A stretch of DNA of 64,000 nucleotides. Source: Streptomyces curacoi. Its GTDB lineage: Bacteria; Actinomycetota; Actinomycetes; Streptomycetales; Streptomycetaceae. The notes below the pieces were generated by a model. That model searched no databases. It saw nothing but the letters and a program-made list of their open reading frames with translations, and was not told the DNA's origin. The position numbers were made by a program, and so were the translations under genes. Below, in pieces: positions 1-9,347 of the stretch (the first letter of the stretch is position 1; every line of letters begins with the position of its first letter). The DNA lies in the NCBI RefSeq assembly GCF_001513975.1, contig NZ_KQ947992.1, positions 186,001-250,000 of the forward strand, written 5' to 3'.

Positions 1-1849
1 CCTGGAACCAGGCGAGCGCCGCCTTCCGCTCGGCGACCTCGGGCAGCCCGGTGTGCTCACGGTCGGCGCGGTCCCGCACCGGCCGCGCCGGGACCAGGGT
101 GCGCTGTGCCGCCAGCGCCGCCGCCAGATAGAAGTCCAGCAACCGCCCCGCCACTTCCCGATGCCGCGCCCAGCCCGGCTCATCGGCGGCCAGCCGCTCC
201 CGCGCGAACTCGCGCAGCAGGTCATGCATCTTCAGCCGCCCGCCCTCGTCGTCGACGAGGCTCTCCGTGACCAGCACGTCGGTGGCGTCCTGCGCCGCCT
301 CCGGATCGTCCGCCAGGGCCGCCGCGGCCTCCATGCTCACGCTCCCCGGCGGATGGATCCCCAGCCGACGGAACAGCTCCTGCTCGCGGGGCCCCAGATG
401 GGCGTACGACGTGCTGAACGCGGCGTGGATGGAGAGATGACCGGCGCGCAGTCCCCGCAGCCGGTCCGTCTCCTTCGCCATCTCGTCCCGGATCCTGGCC
501 AGCGGATACCTGCGCTGCCGCCCGGCGGCCAGCGACGCCTTGACCCGGATGGCAAGCGGCAGGAAGCCGCACAGCCGCACGATGTCCCGCACCGCCTCCG
601 GGTCCGTGGCCGCCCGCCGCTCGCCCACGATGGCCGTGAACAGCCGTAGGGACGTCTCCTCGTCGAACTCCTCCAGTGCCATCGGCACCGCTCCCTCCAC
701 GCCGAGCTCGTCCAGTCTGCGCCGGCTGGTGACCAGGACCAGCGAACCGGGGTGCTCGGGGAGGAGCTCGGCGATCTGCTCGTACGACGCGGCGTTGTCC
801 AGGACGACGATCATGCGGCGGCGGCGCAGCACATCGCGCCACATGCGGCCCAGACGGGCGGTGTCGCTGAGGTGCTGGGGCTTGCCGAGGGTGGCCTGCA
901 GCAGGGCCAGGAGGGCGTGTCCGGTCGTCAGCGGACGGTGTTCGGCGCCGGCCTTGTGGGCCTCCAGGTCCAGCAAGAACTGCCCGTCCGGGTAGTCCGG
1001 TGCGAGCTTGTGGGCGAGGTGGACGGCCAGCTTCGTCTTGCCGAGGCCGCCCATGCCCGCGATCGAGTGGACGGCCGGGCCGACGGTGTTCTCCTCGATC
1101 TGCTCGATCAGTTCGGCGATCTCGCGGGCCCGGCCGGTGAAGTCGCGGATGTCGGGAGGGAGTTCGTAGGAGGTGCCGAGACCGTCCAGTTCGGCCTCGG
1201 CGGCCCGCTGCCGGGGGATCGCGGCGGCCGTCAGCGCCTCGCGCACCAACGGCAGCCGCTCCGCGACCGGTCCGACCGGCAGCAGCCAGGACATCCGCTC
1301 GGCCTGTAACGCCAGGACGACGATGCCGAAGACCTTGCCGCCGTCCGCGTCGCTGACCCCGCCTCCGCTGAAGCCCTGCTGGATCTCGACGCCGCTGCTG
1401 TGGCGGTCGTTGAGCTGGACCCAGCCCGTGCCCATCGTCTCGCCGGTCACGGTGGCCGAGGCGTGCACCCCGGCCGACAGGTCCCGGTGCCTGGGGTAGC
1501 CGTAGGCCCAGACCGTGTCGCCGCGCCGCCAGTCCGTGGTGAGCGGAGCCGGTGCCGCCTCGGCCGGTGCGGGGGCCATGAGGCGCAGTACGGCCGCGTC
1601 GCCCTCCTGGCGCTCACCCACGGGCCACCAGCCGCCCTCCGCGACCGTGGCGGCGATCGGCGCCGGGGCCGCCGTACCGAGGAACTCGACGGACACTCGT
1701 CCGTCGGGGGCGTCCCCGGGGCCGATGCGCAGGGCGTCGGCGACCACATGGGCACAGGTGAGGACCAGGTCCCGGCCGAGGTAGACGCCCGCGCCGCAGA
1801 TCGTGCCGGCGGGGTCGGAGACACGGACCGACCACCGCTTGAAGCTCAC
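1..1849 (-). CDS. Trypsin-like protease fused to NB-ARC NTPase (partial, C-terminus beyond left edge)
   Basis: The open frame runs from a GTG at 1849 off the left edge, giving at least 616 residues. The N-terminal ~200 residues are a trypsin-like protease: His34 in TCAHVV, Asp84 in EGDAAVL and Ser161 in GFSGGG form a plausible complete triad. From about residue 240 follows an NB-ARC/STAND ATPase with P-loop GMGGLGKT (Lys271), a Walker B-like IVVLDNA and a GLPL-like FLPLAIRV, then a winged-helix region. The visible end (AWFQ) is where TPRs usually begin in AfsR-like proteins. GTG overlaps the stop of the Trypco1 gene by 4 nt, so the two are translationally coupled. Known of the family: such protease/NB-ARC pairs are predicted conflict or signalling systems in multicellular bacteria. 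The trigger and target are not visible here. Confidence 0.88.
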   Translation of the reverse strand, partial: MSFKRWSVRVSDPAGTICGAGVYLGRDLVLTCAHVVADALRIGPGDAPDGRVSVEFLGTAAPAPIAATVAEGGWWPVGERQEGDAAVLRLMAPAPAEAAPAPLTTDWRRGDTVWAYGYPRHRDLSAGVHASATVTGETMGTGWVQLNDRHSSGVEIQQGFSGGGVSDADGGKVFGIVVLALQAERMSWLLPVGPVAERLPLVREALTAAAIPRQRAAEAELDGLGTSYELPPDIRDFTGRAREIAELIEQIEENTVGPAVHSIAGMGGLGKTKLAVHLAHKLAPDYPDGQFLLDLEAHKAGAEHRPLTTGHALLALLQATLGKPQHLSDTARLGRMWRDVLRRRRMIVVLDNAASYEQIAELLPEHPGSLVLVTSRRRLDELGVEGAVPMALEEFDEETSLRLFTAIVGERRAATDPEAVRDIVRLCGFLPLAIRVKASLAAGRQRRYPLARIRDEMAKETDRLRGLRAGHLSIHAAFSTSYAHLGPREQELFRRLGIHPPGSVSMEAAAALADDPEAAQDATDVLVTESLVDDEGGRLKMHDLLREFARERLAADEPGWARHREVAGRLLDFYLAAALAAQRTLVPARPVRDRADREHTGLPEVAERKAALAWFQ

Positions 1850-2178
1850 GCGCCGGGGTCCTTCTTCTGCCAGCCCAGCTTGACGACGATATGGCCCTCG
1901 ACGCCGGCCTTGGTCAGGACGGCTCCGGCGCTGGCGTTCAGCTTCACCCCGAACTCCAGCTCCACCGTGGTGGGCTGGGCCGCCTGGAAGGTGCGCAGGG
2001 TCGTCTCGGCGGCCCGTCGGATGGGGGCCAGGGCCTCCTCCAGAGAGACGGAGGCCTCCCGCATACGGTCCCCGACGCGGGAGGCGCGGACCATGCCGGG
2101 CTCGTCGTCCTCGACCTCGACGACCAGCTGACCCTCGCCGTCCTCCTCGCCCATGGAGATCCGCAGCAGCTCGGCCAT
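1846..2178 (-). CDS. Trypco1 (trypsin-co-occurring domain 1, CU044_2847-type) protein
   Basis: A 110-residue protein beginning MAELLRISMGEED. I prefer ATG 2178 over an upstream in-frame start because GGGGG lies about 5 nt before it. The fold pattern, an N-terminal strand-rich segment, a helix (SLEEALAPIRRAAETTLRTF) and a C-terminal strand pair with VELEFGVKLNASAGAVL, matches the small CU044_2847/Trypco1 family. These proteins are encoded beside trypsin-NB-ARC proteins and are thought to be adaptor modules that link sensor and protease. The stop codon overlaps the protease start by 4 nt, so the pair is an operon. The family assignment is from recognition, not a search. Confidence 0.8.
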   Translation of the reverse strand: MAELLRISMGEEDGEGQLVVEVEDDEPGMVRASRVGDRMREASVSLEEALAPIRRAAETTLRTFQAAQPTTVELEFGVKLNASAGAVLTKAGVEGHIVVKLGWQKKDPGA

Positions 2179-2276
2179 TCGCGCCCCCGTATGTCGCACC
2201 CGGCCCACGGGCCCGGTCAGTTCGGCATGTCCGTCCCCAATTTACTGGTCCGGCGGCCGAGTTGACCGTAAATGCC

Positions 2277-2320
2277 GGAAGGCCCGGCTCCGAGTCACCA
2301 GGACTGGAACCGGGCCTTCC
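2277..2320 (-). terminator. Rho-independent-type hairpin after kgd
   Basis: A perfect 11-bp inverted repeat, GGAAGGCCCGG (2277-2287) and CCGGGCCTTCC (2310-2320), with a 22-nt loop lies 23 nt beyond the kgd stop codon. There is no clear U-tract, which is usual for streptomycete terminators. It separates kgd from the Trypco1 operon. Confidence 0.65.
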
Positions 2321-2342
2321 GATCGGAACCCGTGCTTCGGGC

Positions 2343-5300
2343 TCAGGCCTCGAACACCTCTCGCACCAGCTGCTCCTGCTCGGCCTGGTGCCGCTTGGCG
2401 GAACCCACGGCCGGGGACGAGGAGTGCGGACGGGAGATACGGCGCAGGCGCTCGCCGTGCGGGACGTCGGCGCCGACCGCCAGGTCCAGGTGGTCGATCA
2501 GGTTGAGCGCGATGAACGGCCACGCACCCTGGTTCGCCGGCTCCTCCTGGGCCCACAGGTACTTCTCGGCGTTCGGGTACTTGGCGATCTCGGCCTGGAG
2601 CTCGGCACCCGGCAGCGGGTACAGGCGCTCGATGCGGATGATCGCCGTGTCCGTCACGCCGCGCTTCTTCCGCTCGGCGTCGAGGTCGTAGTAGACCTTG
2701 CCGGCGCAGAAGACGACCTTCTTGACCGCGGCCGGGTCGACCGAGGAGTCACCGATGACCGGCTGGAACTGCCCGCTCGTGAACTCCTCCGCCTTCGCGG
2801 CCGCCGCCTTCAGGCGCAGCATCGACTTCGGGGTGAAGACGACCAGCGGCTTGTGGTGCGGGTTGTGCACCTGCCACCGCAGGAGGTGGAAGTAGTTCGC
2901 CGGCGAGGTCGGCATCGCGACCGTCATGTTGTTCTGCGCGCACAGCTGCAGGAACCGCTCCGGGCGGGCCGAGGAGTGGTCCGGGCCCTGGCCCTCGTAG
3001 CCGTGCGGCAGCAGCAGCACGACGCCGGAGGTCTGGGCCCACTTCTGCTCGGCCGACGAGATGAACTCGTCCACGACCGTCTGGGCGCCGTTGACGAAGT
3101 CGCCGAACTGGGCCTCCCACATCACGAGCGCGTTCGGGCGGGCCAGCGAGTAGCCGTACTCGAAGCCCATGGCCGCGTACTCGGACAGGAGGGAGTTGTA
3201 GACGTTCAGCCGCGCCTGGTCCTCGGAGAGGTACTGCAGCGGCGTGTACTCCTCGCCCGTCTCACGGTCGATGATGACCGCGTGGCGCTGGCCGAAGGTA
3301 CCGCGCTGCGAGTCCTGGCCGGCCAGGCGGACCGGGACACCCTCCAGCAGCAGGGAGCCGATCGCGAGGGTCTCGCCCATGCCCCAGTCGATGGTGCCGT
3401 CCTCGACCATCGACGCCCGGCGCTGCAGCTGCGGCAGCAGACGCGGGTGGACGGTGATGTGGTCGGGGATGTTGACCTGGGACTCGGCGATCCGCTTGAC
3501 GGTCTCCGTGGTGACCGCGGTGCTGACGGCGACCGGGAACTCGGCCTGGGGGTCCGAGGGCTCCGCGGCGGCCGGCTGCGCGGTGGCCTCGCGGACCTCC
3601 GTGAAGACCTTCTCCAGCTGGCCCTGGTAGTCCTGGAGCGCCTGCTCGGCCTCTTCCAGGGTGATGTCGCCGCGACCGATGAGGGACTCGGTGTAGAGCT
3701 TGCGCACCGAGCGCTTCTTGTCGATCAGGTCGTACATCAGCGGCTGGGTGAAGGCCGGGTTGTCCGACTCGTTGTGACCGCGGCGGCGGTAGCAGATGAG
3801 GTCGATCACCACGTCCTTGTTGAACGCCTGGCGGAACTCGAAGGCGAGCCGCGCCACGCGGACCACGGCCTCCGGGTCGTCGCCGTTCACGTGGAAGATC
3901 GGGGCCTCGATCATGCGGGCCACGTCCGTCGCGTACATGGAGGAACGCGAGGACTCGGGGGCCGCGGTGAAGCCGACCTGGTTGTTGATGACGATGTGGA
4001 CCGTGCCGCCGGTGCGGTAGCCGCGCAGCTGCGACATGTTCAGGGTCTCGGCCACCACGCCCTGGCCCGCGAAGGCCGCGTCGCCGTGGATCGCGATCGG
4101 CAGGACCGTGAAGTCCGTGCCGCCCTTGTTGATGATGTCCTGCTTGGCGCGGGCGACGCCCTCCAGGACCGGGTCGACCGCTTCCAGGTGGGACGGGTTC
4201 GCGACCAGGTTGACCTTGATCTGCTCGCCGTCCAGGCCGGTGAAGGTTCCCTCGGCGCCCAGGTGGTACTTCACGTCGCCGGAGCCGTGCATCGACTTCG
4301 GGTCGAGGTTGCCCTCGAACTCGCGGAAGATCTGGGCGTACGACTTGCCGACGATGTTGGCGAGGACGTTCAGGCGGCCGCGGTGGGCCATGCCGATGAC
4401 GACCTCGTCCAGGCGCGACTCGGCGGCCGAGTCCAGCACGGCGTCGAGCAGCGGGATGACGGACTCGCCGCCCTCCAGGGAGAAGCGCTTCTGGCCGACG
4501 TACTTCGTCTGCAGGAAGGTCTCGAAGGCCTCCGCCGCGTTCAGGCGGCGCAGGATGCGCAGCTGCTCCTCGCGCTCCGGCTTGGAGTGCGGGCGCTCGA
4601 CGCGGTCCTGGATCCACTTGCGCTGCTTGGGGTCCTGGATGTGCATGAACTCGATGCCGGTGGTGCGGCAGTACGAGTCACGCAGGACGCCGAGGATGTC
4701 GCGCAGCTTCATCATCGACTTGCCGGCGAAGCCGCCGACCGCGAACTCGCGCTCCAGGTCCCACAGGGTGAGGCCGTGCTCGGTGATGTCCAGGTCGGGG
4801 TGCTTGCGCTGCTGGTACTCCAGCGGGTCGGTGTCGGCCATGACGTGGCCGCGGACCCGGTAGGAGTGGATCAGCTCGAAGACGCGGGCGGCCTTCGTGA
4901 CGTCGTCGTCGTGGCTGGCGTCGATGTCCTTGAGCCAGCGGACCGGCTCGTAGGGGATGCGCAGCGCCTCGAAGATCTCGTCGTAGAAGTTGTTCTCGCC
5001 GAGGAGGAGGTTCGCGACCTGGCGCAGGAACTCGCCGGAGGCGGCGCCCTGGATGACCCGGTGGTCGTAGGTCGACGTGAGCGTCATGACCTTCGAGATG
5101 CCGAGCTTGTTCAGGGTGTCCTGGGAGGTGCCCTGGAACTCCGCCGGGTAGTCCATGGAGCCGACGCCCATGATCACCGACTGGCCGGGCATCAGACGCG
5201 GCACGGAGTGGACCGTGCCGAGGCCGCCCGGGTTGGTCAGGGAGACCGTGACGCCGGTGAAGTCGTCCATCGTCAGCTTGCCGTCGCGGGCGCGGCGGAC

Positions 5301-6152
5301 GATGTCCTCGTAGGCCTGCCAGAACTCGAAGAAGTTCAGCGTCTCGGCCTTCTTGATGGCGGCCACGACGAGCTGGCGGTCGCCGTTGGGCTTCACCAGG
5401 TCGATGGCCAGGCCGAGGTTGACGTGCGGCGGCTTGACCAGCGTCGGCTTGCCGTCCTTCTCGCCGAAGGACCAGTTCATCGACGGCATGGCCTTGATGG
5501 CCTGCACCATCGCGTAGCCGATCAGGTGCGTGAAGGAGATCTTCCCGCCCCGGGCCCGCTTCAGGTGGTTGTTGATGACGATGCGGTTGTCGAAGAGCAG
5601 CTTCACCGGAACCGCGCGCACGGACGTGGCCGTGGGCAGCTCCAGCGAGGCGTTCATGTTCTTCGCGACCGCGGCGGCCGGGCCGCGCAGCGTGATCAGC
5701 TCGGGGCCCTCCGAAGGCGCGGCCGCGGCGGGCTCGGCCTTCTTCGGCTGAGCGGGCTTCGCGGCCGGGGCGGGGGCGGCGGGCTTCGCCGCGGCCGGGG
5801 CCGCAGCGGCGGGCGCGGCGGCCGCGGGCTTCGGAGCCGCAGGGGCCGGCGCCGGGGTCGCCGGGGCGGCCGGAGCAGCCGGGGCGGCGGGCGCCGCCGG
5901 AGCCGTGGTGGTGGTCTCTGCGGCCCCCGCGGCCGCAGTACCCGCCGGAGCCGAGGCGGCAGGCGCCCCCGGCTTGTAGTCGGCGAAGAAGTCCCACCAG
6001 GCGCGGTCTACCGAATTCGGGTCCTGGAGGTACTGCTGATAGATCTCGTCGACGAGCCACTCGTTCGGACCGAACGCGGCAGCGGGGTTCTTGCCCGCTT
6101 GGTCTGCGTCGGTCGAGATGCTCGATGCGTTACTGGGGGACTGTGGCGACAC
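2343..6152 (-). CDS. kgd: Multifunctional 2-oxoglutarate decarboxylase / dehydrogenase E1-E2 (Kgd)
   Basis: Actinobacterial one-chain E1o/E2o enzyme of about 1269 residues acting on 2-oxoglutarate in the TCA cycle. Order: a short N-terminal helix (NEWLVDEIYQQYLQDP), a Pro/Ala linker (about residues 70-145), an E2-type succinyltransferase domain (TYDHRVIQGA motif), then the ThDP-dependent E1 domain with GMAHRGRLNVL and the ThDP/Mg motif GDAAFAGQGV...NNQVGFT. There is no lipoyl domain, as usual for Kgd, where lipoyl comes from a separate E2. Two GTG starts exist, 6179 and 6152. I chose 6152 because AGAGGG lies 11 nt upstream and homologues begin near SPQSPS; 6179 has no Shine-Dalgarno sequence. 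It is flanked by a terminator. Confidence 0.95.
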   Translation of the reverse strand: MSPQSPSNASSISTDADQAGKNPAAAFGPNEWLVDEIYQQYLQDPNSVDRAWWDFFADYKPGAPAASAPAGTAAAGAAETTTTAPAAPAAPAAPAAPATPAPAPAAPKPAAAAPAAAAPAAAKPAAPAPAAKPAQPKKAEPAAAAPSEGPELITLRGPAAAVAKNMNASLELPTATSVRAVPVKLLFDNRIVINNHLKRARGGKISFTHLIGYAMVQAIKAMPSMNWSFGEKDGKPTLVKPPHVNLGLAIDLVKPNGDRQLVVAAIKKAETLNFFEFWQAYEDIVRRARDGKLTMDDFTGVTVSLTNPGGLGTVHSVPRLMPGQSVIMGVGSMDYPAEFQGTSQDTLNKLGISKVMTLTSTYDHRVIQGAASGEFLRQVANLLLGENNFYDEIFEALRIPYEPVRWLKDIDASHDDDVTKAARVFELIHSYRVRGHVMADTDPLEYQQRKHPDLDITEHGLTLWDLEREFAVGGFAGKSMMKLRDILGVLRDSYCRTTGIEFMHIQDPKQRKWIQDRVERPHSKPEREEQLRILRRLNAAEAFETFLQTKYVGQKRFSLEGGESVIPLLDAVLDSAAESRLDEVVIGMAHRGRLNVLANIVGKSYAQIFREFEGNLDPKSMHGSGDVKYHLGAEGTFTGLDGEQIKVNLVANPSHLEAVDPVLEGVARAKQDIINKGGTDFTVLPIAIHGDAAFAGQGVVAETLNMSQLRGYRTGGTVHIVINNQVGFTAAPESSRSSMYATDVARMIEAPIFHVNGDDPEAVVRVARLAFEFRQAFNKDVVIDLICYRRRGHNESDNPAFTQPLMYDLIDKKRSVRKLYTESLIGRGDITLEEAEQALQDYQGQLEKVFTEVREATAQPAAAEPSDPQAEFPVAVSTAVTTETVKRIAESQVNIPDHITVHPRLLPQLQRRASMVEDGTIDWGMGETLAIGSLLLEGVPVRLAGQDSQRGTFGQRHAVIIDRETGEEYTPLQYLSEDQARLNVYNSLLSEYAAMGFEYGYSLARPNALVMWEAQFGDFVNGAQTVVDEFISSAEQKWAQTSGVVLLLPHGYEGQGPDHSSARPERFLQLCAQNNMTVAMPTSPANYFHLLRWQVHNPHHKPLVVFTPKSMLRLKAAAAKAEEFTSGQFQPVIGDSSVDPAAVKKVVFCAGKVYYDLDAERKKRGVTDTAIIRIERLYPLPGAELQAEIAKYPNAEKYLWAQEEPANQGAWPFIALNLIDHLDLAVGADVPHGERLRRISRPHSSSPAVGSAKRHQAEQEQLVREVFEA

Positions 6153-6443
6153 GGCGGCAACCGCCCTCTTCCGCTTCACAAGGTGATGGACAGCGGGAAT
6201 AAAGGCTACGCCTCCATGGCCGGGAAGGTCAGGCCGAGCAAGGTCATCGTCGTGTAAGTCACATCGAAGAGCGTGTTTCGTGCCTGGAAATGGCGGGAAA
6301 CAAGCGTGGTTCCGCTTGGGATGGCTCCAGATGGGAAGGCTCGGCCGGGACCCGGCGCGCCGAAGGCGCGGGCCTGTGCCTGATCACACGTGTCCGTCAG
6401 CCGGGACACACATGGATCTTGTGGCTCCGCTTCGAACTTTACG

Positions 6444-7550
6444 TCAACTTGGTACGGATGACTGCCCAGGAAGTGTGACAAGAATCCGGCAACCCCGCTC
6501 GGATTCGGCCACGCCGATCCGTCCGCCGTGCAGATCGACGGCCCAGCGTGCGATCGCCAGCCCCAGACCCGTACCGCCGTCACTGCCCGGCCCGTGCGGC
6601 CGGCTGACGGCACCCCGGTTGAACCGCTCGAAGACCCGGTGCCAGTCCGACTTCGGGATGCCCGGACCCTCGTCCAGGACCTCAAGCACCAGCGACTCCG
6701 GGTACGCCCCGCGCCGCGCCTTGACCGTCACGCGGCCGTGCGGCGGGCTGTGCTTGATCGCGTTGTCGATGAGATTGGCGACGACCTGGTGGATGCGCTC
6801 GGGGTCGGCGTGCGCGGTCAGCTCCGGCGGGGAGACGTCGAGGTGCAGATGGACGTCGGTGCGGGTGTGGCTGCCGGAGCCCGACGCCATGCCGCCGCGC
6901 GCGGAGGCGACCATGTTGGCCTCCTTGAGCACGCCGGACAGGTACGGCCAGACCTCGAAGCGCCGCATGCGCAGCGGTACGACGCCGTTGTCCAGCCGGG
7001 ACAGGTCCAGGAGCGTCTCCACGAGCCGGCCCAGCCGCTCGGTCTGCTTCAGCGCCGTGCGCATCGTCTCGGGGTCGGCCTCGGCGATGCCGTCGACCAC
7101 GTTCTCCAGGACGGCCCGCAGGCCCGCGATCGGGGTGCGCAGCTCGTGCGAGACGTTCGCCACCAGCTCCTTGCGCTGCTGGTCCTGGGCCTCCAGCTCG
7201 TCGGCCATGCGGTTGATCGTCTCGGCCAGGTCGCCCAGCTCGTCCCGGCGGTTCTCGCGCACCCGGCGGGTGTAGTCGCCGTGCGAGATGGACCGGGCCA
7301 CGGCGTTCATCTCGTCCAGCGGCGAGGTGAGCGAGTGCGCCACGAACTGGGTGATCAGCAGCGTGGCGATCATCGAGAAGACCGTGATGAAGCGCAGCTC
7401 CGTCTGGGTGCGTACGGCGATCATCGACAGGCCCGTGGTGATCAGGACCGCGATGACGACCAGCGCGCCCAGCTTGGTCTTGATCGAGAACGGACTGACG
7501 CTGCCCCAGGGCTCCCCGGGGCCTCTCCGCGCGGCCGGCCCGTCGCTCAT
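6444..7550 (-). CDS. Sensor histidine kinase (HAMP-HisKA-HATPase)
   Basis: A 368-residue membrane kinase. Two hydrophobic segments near the N-terminus (about 22-42 and 50-72) have almost no extracellular loop between them. A HAMP region follows (SPLDEMNAVARSISHGDY), then the H-box VSHELRTPIAGL with phospho-acceptor His135, an N-box (LIDNAIKHS) and G-boxes (DEGPGIPKSDW, GTGLGLAIARWAV). ATG 7550 overlaps the regulator stop as ATGA, so kinase and regulator are translationally coupled. The near absence of a sensing loop suggests detection in or at the membrane. The signal is unknown. Confidence 0.93.
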   Translation of the reverse strand: MSDGPAARRGPGEPWGSVSPFSIKTKLGALVVIAVLITTGLSMIAVRTQTELRFITVFSMIATLLITQFVAHSLTSPLDEMNAVARSISHGDYTRRVRENRRDELGDLAETINRMADELEAQDQQRKELVANVSHELRTPIAGLRAVLENVVDGIAEADPETMRTALKQTERLGRLVETLLDLSRLDNGVVPLRMRRFEVWPYLSGVLKEANMVASARGGMASGSGSHTRTDVHLHLDVSPPELTAHADPERIHQVVANLIDNAIKHSPPHGRVTVKARRGAYPESLVLEVLDEGPGIPKSDWHRVFERFNRGAVSRPHGPGSDGGTGLGLAIARWAVDLHGGRIGVAESERGCRILVTLPGQSSVPS

Positions 7551-8284
7551 GGCGTCGGTGTCTCCAGGGCGTAGCCCACGCCGTGCACGGTGCGGATCCG
7601 CTCGGCGCCGATCTTCCGGCGCAGCGCCTTGATGTGGCTGTCGACGGTCCGGGTGCCGGAGGCGTCCGCCCAGTCCCACACCTCGGCGAGCAGCTGCTCA
7701 CGGGAGAGCACCGCGCGCGGGGTGTTCGCCAGGCACACCAGGAGGTCGAACTCGGTCGGCGTGAGGTGAACGTCCTCGCTGCGCACCCGCACCCGTCGCT
7801 GTGCGTGGTCGATCTCCAGCTCGCCGAGGCGCAGGATGCCCGACCGCGGGGTCGTGGCGGCCAGCGCGGCCCGCTCCATCCGGCGCAGCAGCACATGCAC
7901 CCGCGCCGCCAGCTCCCGCATCGAGAACGGCTTCGTCATGTAGTCGTCGGCGCCGACGCCGAGCCCGACCAGCATGTCGGTCTCGTCGTCGCGCGCGGTC
8001 AGCATCAGCACCGGTACCGGCCGCTGGGCCTGTACCCGGCGGCACACCTCCAGGCCGTCGAAGCCCGGCAGCATGATGTCGAGGATCAGCAGGTCGGGCT
8101 GCCAGGCCTCCGCCGTGTCGACCGCCGCCGGGCCGTCACCCGCGGTCTGCACGAGGAAACCCTCGGCGCGCAGACGGGCCGCGATGGCGTCCACGATGGT
8201 CGGATCGTCCTCGACCACGAGGACCCGGCGCTGTGCGCCCGGGGTCGCCGCCGTGCCGTTGTGGGAGGTGTGTGTCTGCTCCAT
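7547..8284 (-). CDS. OmpR/PhoB-family response regulator
   Basis: A 245-residue regulator. The receiver domain has an acidic pocket (VEDDP), phospho-acceptor Asp69 in LLILDIMLPG and the conserved Lys in MTKPF; the C-terminal winged helix contains LTPTEFDLLVCLA and RTVHGVGY. I use ATG 8284, preceded by GGGGCGGG, rather than the TTG at 8296 that lies inside that purine stretch. It is the first gene of a two-gene operon with the kinase, and partner of that kinase by the 4-nt overlap. Confidence 0.94.
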   Translation of the reverse strand: MEQTHTSHNGTAATPGAQRRVLVVEDDPTIVDAIAARLRAEGFLVQTAGDGPAAVDTAEAWQPDLLILDIMLPGFDGLEVCRRVQAQRPVPVLMLTARDDETDMLVGLGVGADDYMTKPFSMRELAARVHVLLRRMERAALAATTPRSGILRLGELEIDHAQRRVRVRSEDVHLTPTEFDLLVCLANTPRAVLSREQLLAEVWDWADASGTRTVDSHIKALRRKIGAERIRTVHGVGYALETPTP

Positions 8285-8417
8285 CGCCCGCCCCAAAGTT
8301 GCTTTCCGGAATCCGTGGGGTGATTCCTACTGACTGGCTATGCCTGCGCATGCTTGCGATTGACGCTTGAATGATCCGCGTCAGATGAGCAGAGTACGGG
8401 GAGTCACCGCGCCAGGG

Positions 8418-9095
8418 CTATCCAGGTCGGACGGCGAGGTGCACGACGTCCGGAACGCCCCGGGCAACGGGGATCTCTTCGGTACGCACCTGTTGGAATC
8501 CGGCATTACACAAGGTTTCTTCGAATTCGGAAGAGGGCTGGGCGGACCATACGGCCAGCACCCCGCCCGGCCGCAAGACCCTTGCGCAGCCTGCGAGTCC
8601 GCTGGGTGAGTACAGGCCCTCATTGCCCTCGGTGACGGTCCAGCCGGGCCCGTTGTCGATGTCGAGACACAGTGCGTCATACGTGGCGGATGTCTCATGT
8701 ACGTAGGTGACGAGATCGGTTTCCAGAATCTCGGCGCGCGGGTCGGCGAGGGCACCGGCGGAGAAGTCGGACAACGGCCCGTCGAGATGCCAGTCGATAA
8801 TCGCCCGCTCGCGCTCCACGACGGTGATCCGTCCCGGGCGCGGATCGGCGGCGGCGTGTGCGAGCGAGAACCCGACGCCGAGCCCGCCGATCAGCACCGC
8901 GGGCTGCGGCCGTCCGTCCAGCGCGCCGAGCGCCGCGTCGACGAGCAGCCGCTCCGAGCGCCCGTCGGAGGTGTCCATCAGGAAGCAGCCGTTCGCGATG
9001 ATCTGGAGCAACTCGCCGTGCCGCCGCAGCACGACCTCGCCGTGCGGGCCTTCGCGACGGTCCAGTACTTCCGGGATGTCGTACGAAGTGGGCAT
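8418..9095 (-). CDS. Spermidine-synthase-like SAM-dependent transferase
   Basis: A 225-residue protein with the Rossmann fold of polyamine synthases: VLIGGLGVGFSLAHA as the nucleotide/SAM loop, TVVERERAIIDWH with the acidic ribose ligand, and DALCLDIDNGPGW in the position of the catalytic Asp loop. The N-terminal beta domain is short (about 40 residues). Bacterial proteins of this type are often not true spermidine synthases and lack a partner speD; none is seen here. ATG 9095 was chosen because residues upstream in the frame are low-complexity and Arg-rich. The function is left general. Confidence 0.8.
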   Translation of the reverse strand: MPTSYDIPEVLDRREGPHGEVVLRRHGELLQIIANGCFLMDTSDGRSERLLVDAALGALDGRPQPAVLIGGLGVGFSLAHAAADPRPGRITVVERERAIIDWHLDGPLSDFSAGALADPRAEILETDLVTYVHETSATYDALCLDIDNGPGWTVTEGNEGLYSPSGLAGCARVLRPGGVLAVWSAQPSSEFEETLCNAGFQQVRTEEIPVARGVPDVVHLAVRPG

Positions 9096-9347
9096 CCGGT
9101 CATCTTCGCAGGTCCGGACCGGCGGGCCGAGGGAATTACCGCGGAGGGCGAGCCCGTGCCCCGAAGACCGGGTCCTCGGTCTCGGGGAGTACGGGGGCCG
9201 CTTCGGGTTGACGCACGCCAGTGAGCCTCTTGGAGGACGCGTGCGCTCCTTGAGAGGTTGCTGAGAATCGGGTCCCATGTGGCGCCGGTCACAGACACGG
9301 GCGGGTCGCGGGCCAAGGGTGGGGGGAAAGCGGAAGGAGCACCTCAC

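Noticed and set aside
2262..6257. 1331-residue open frame on the + strand opposite kgd
   Set aside because: Arg/Val/Leu/Asp-skewed composition without motifs; it is the GC-bias shadow of kgd.
6153..6443. kgd promoter with TTGACG on the minus strand near 6455-6440
   Set aside because: No -10 hexamer at suitable spacing; not convincing.
9159..9187. Bulged 11-bp hairpin between the spermidine-synthase-like and rhomboid-like genes
   Set aside because: One bulge, no conserved riboswitch features; probably chance in GC-rich DNA.
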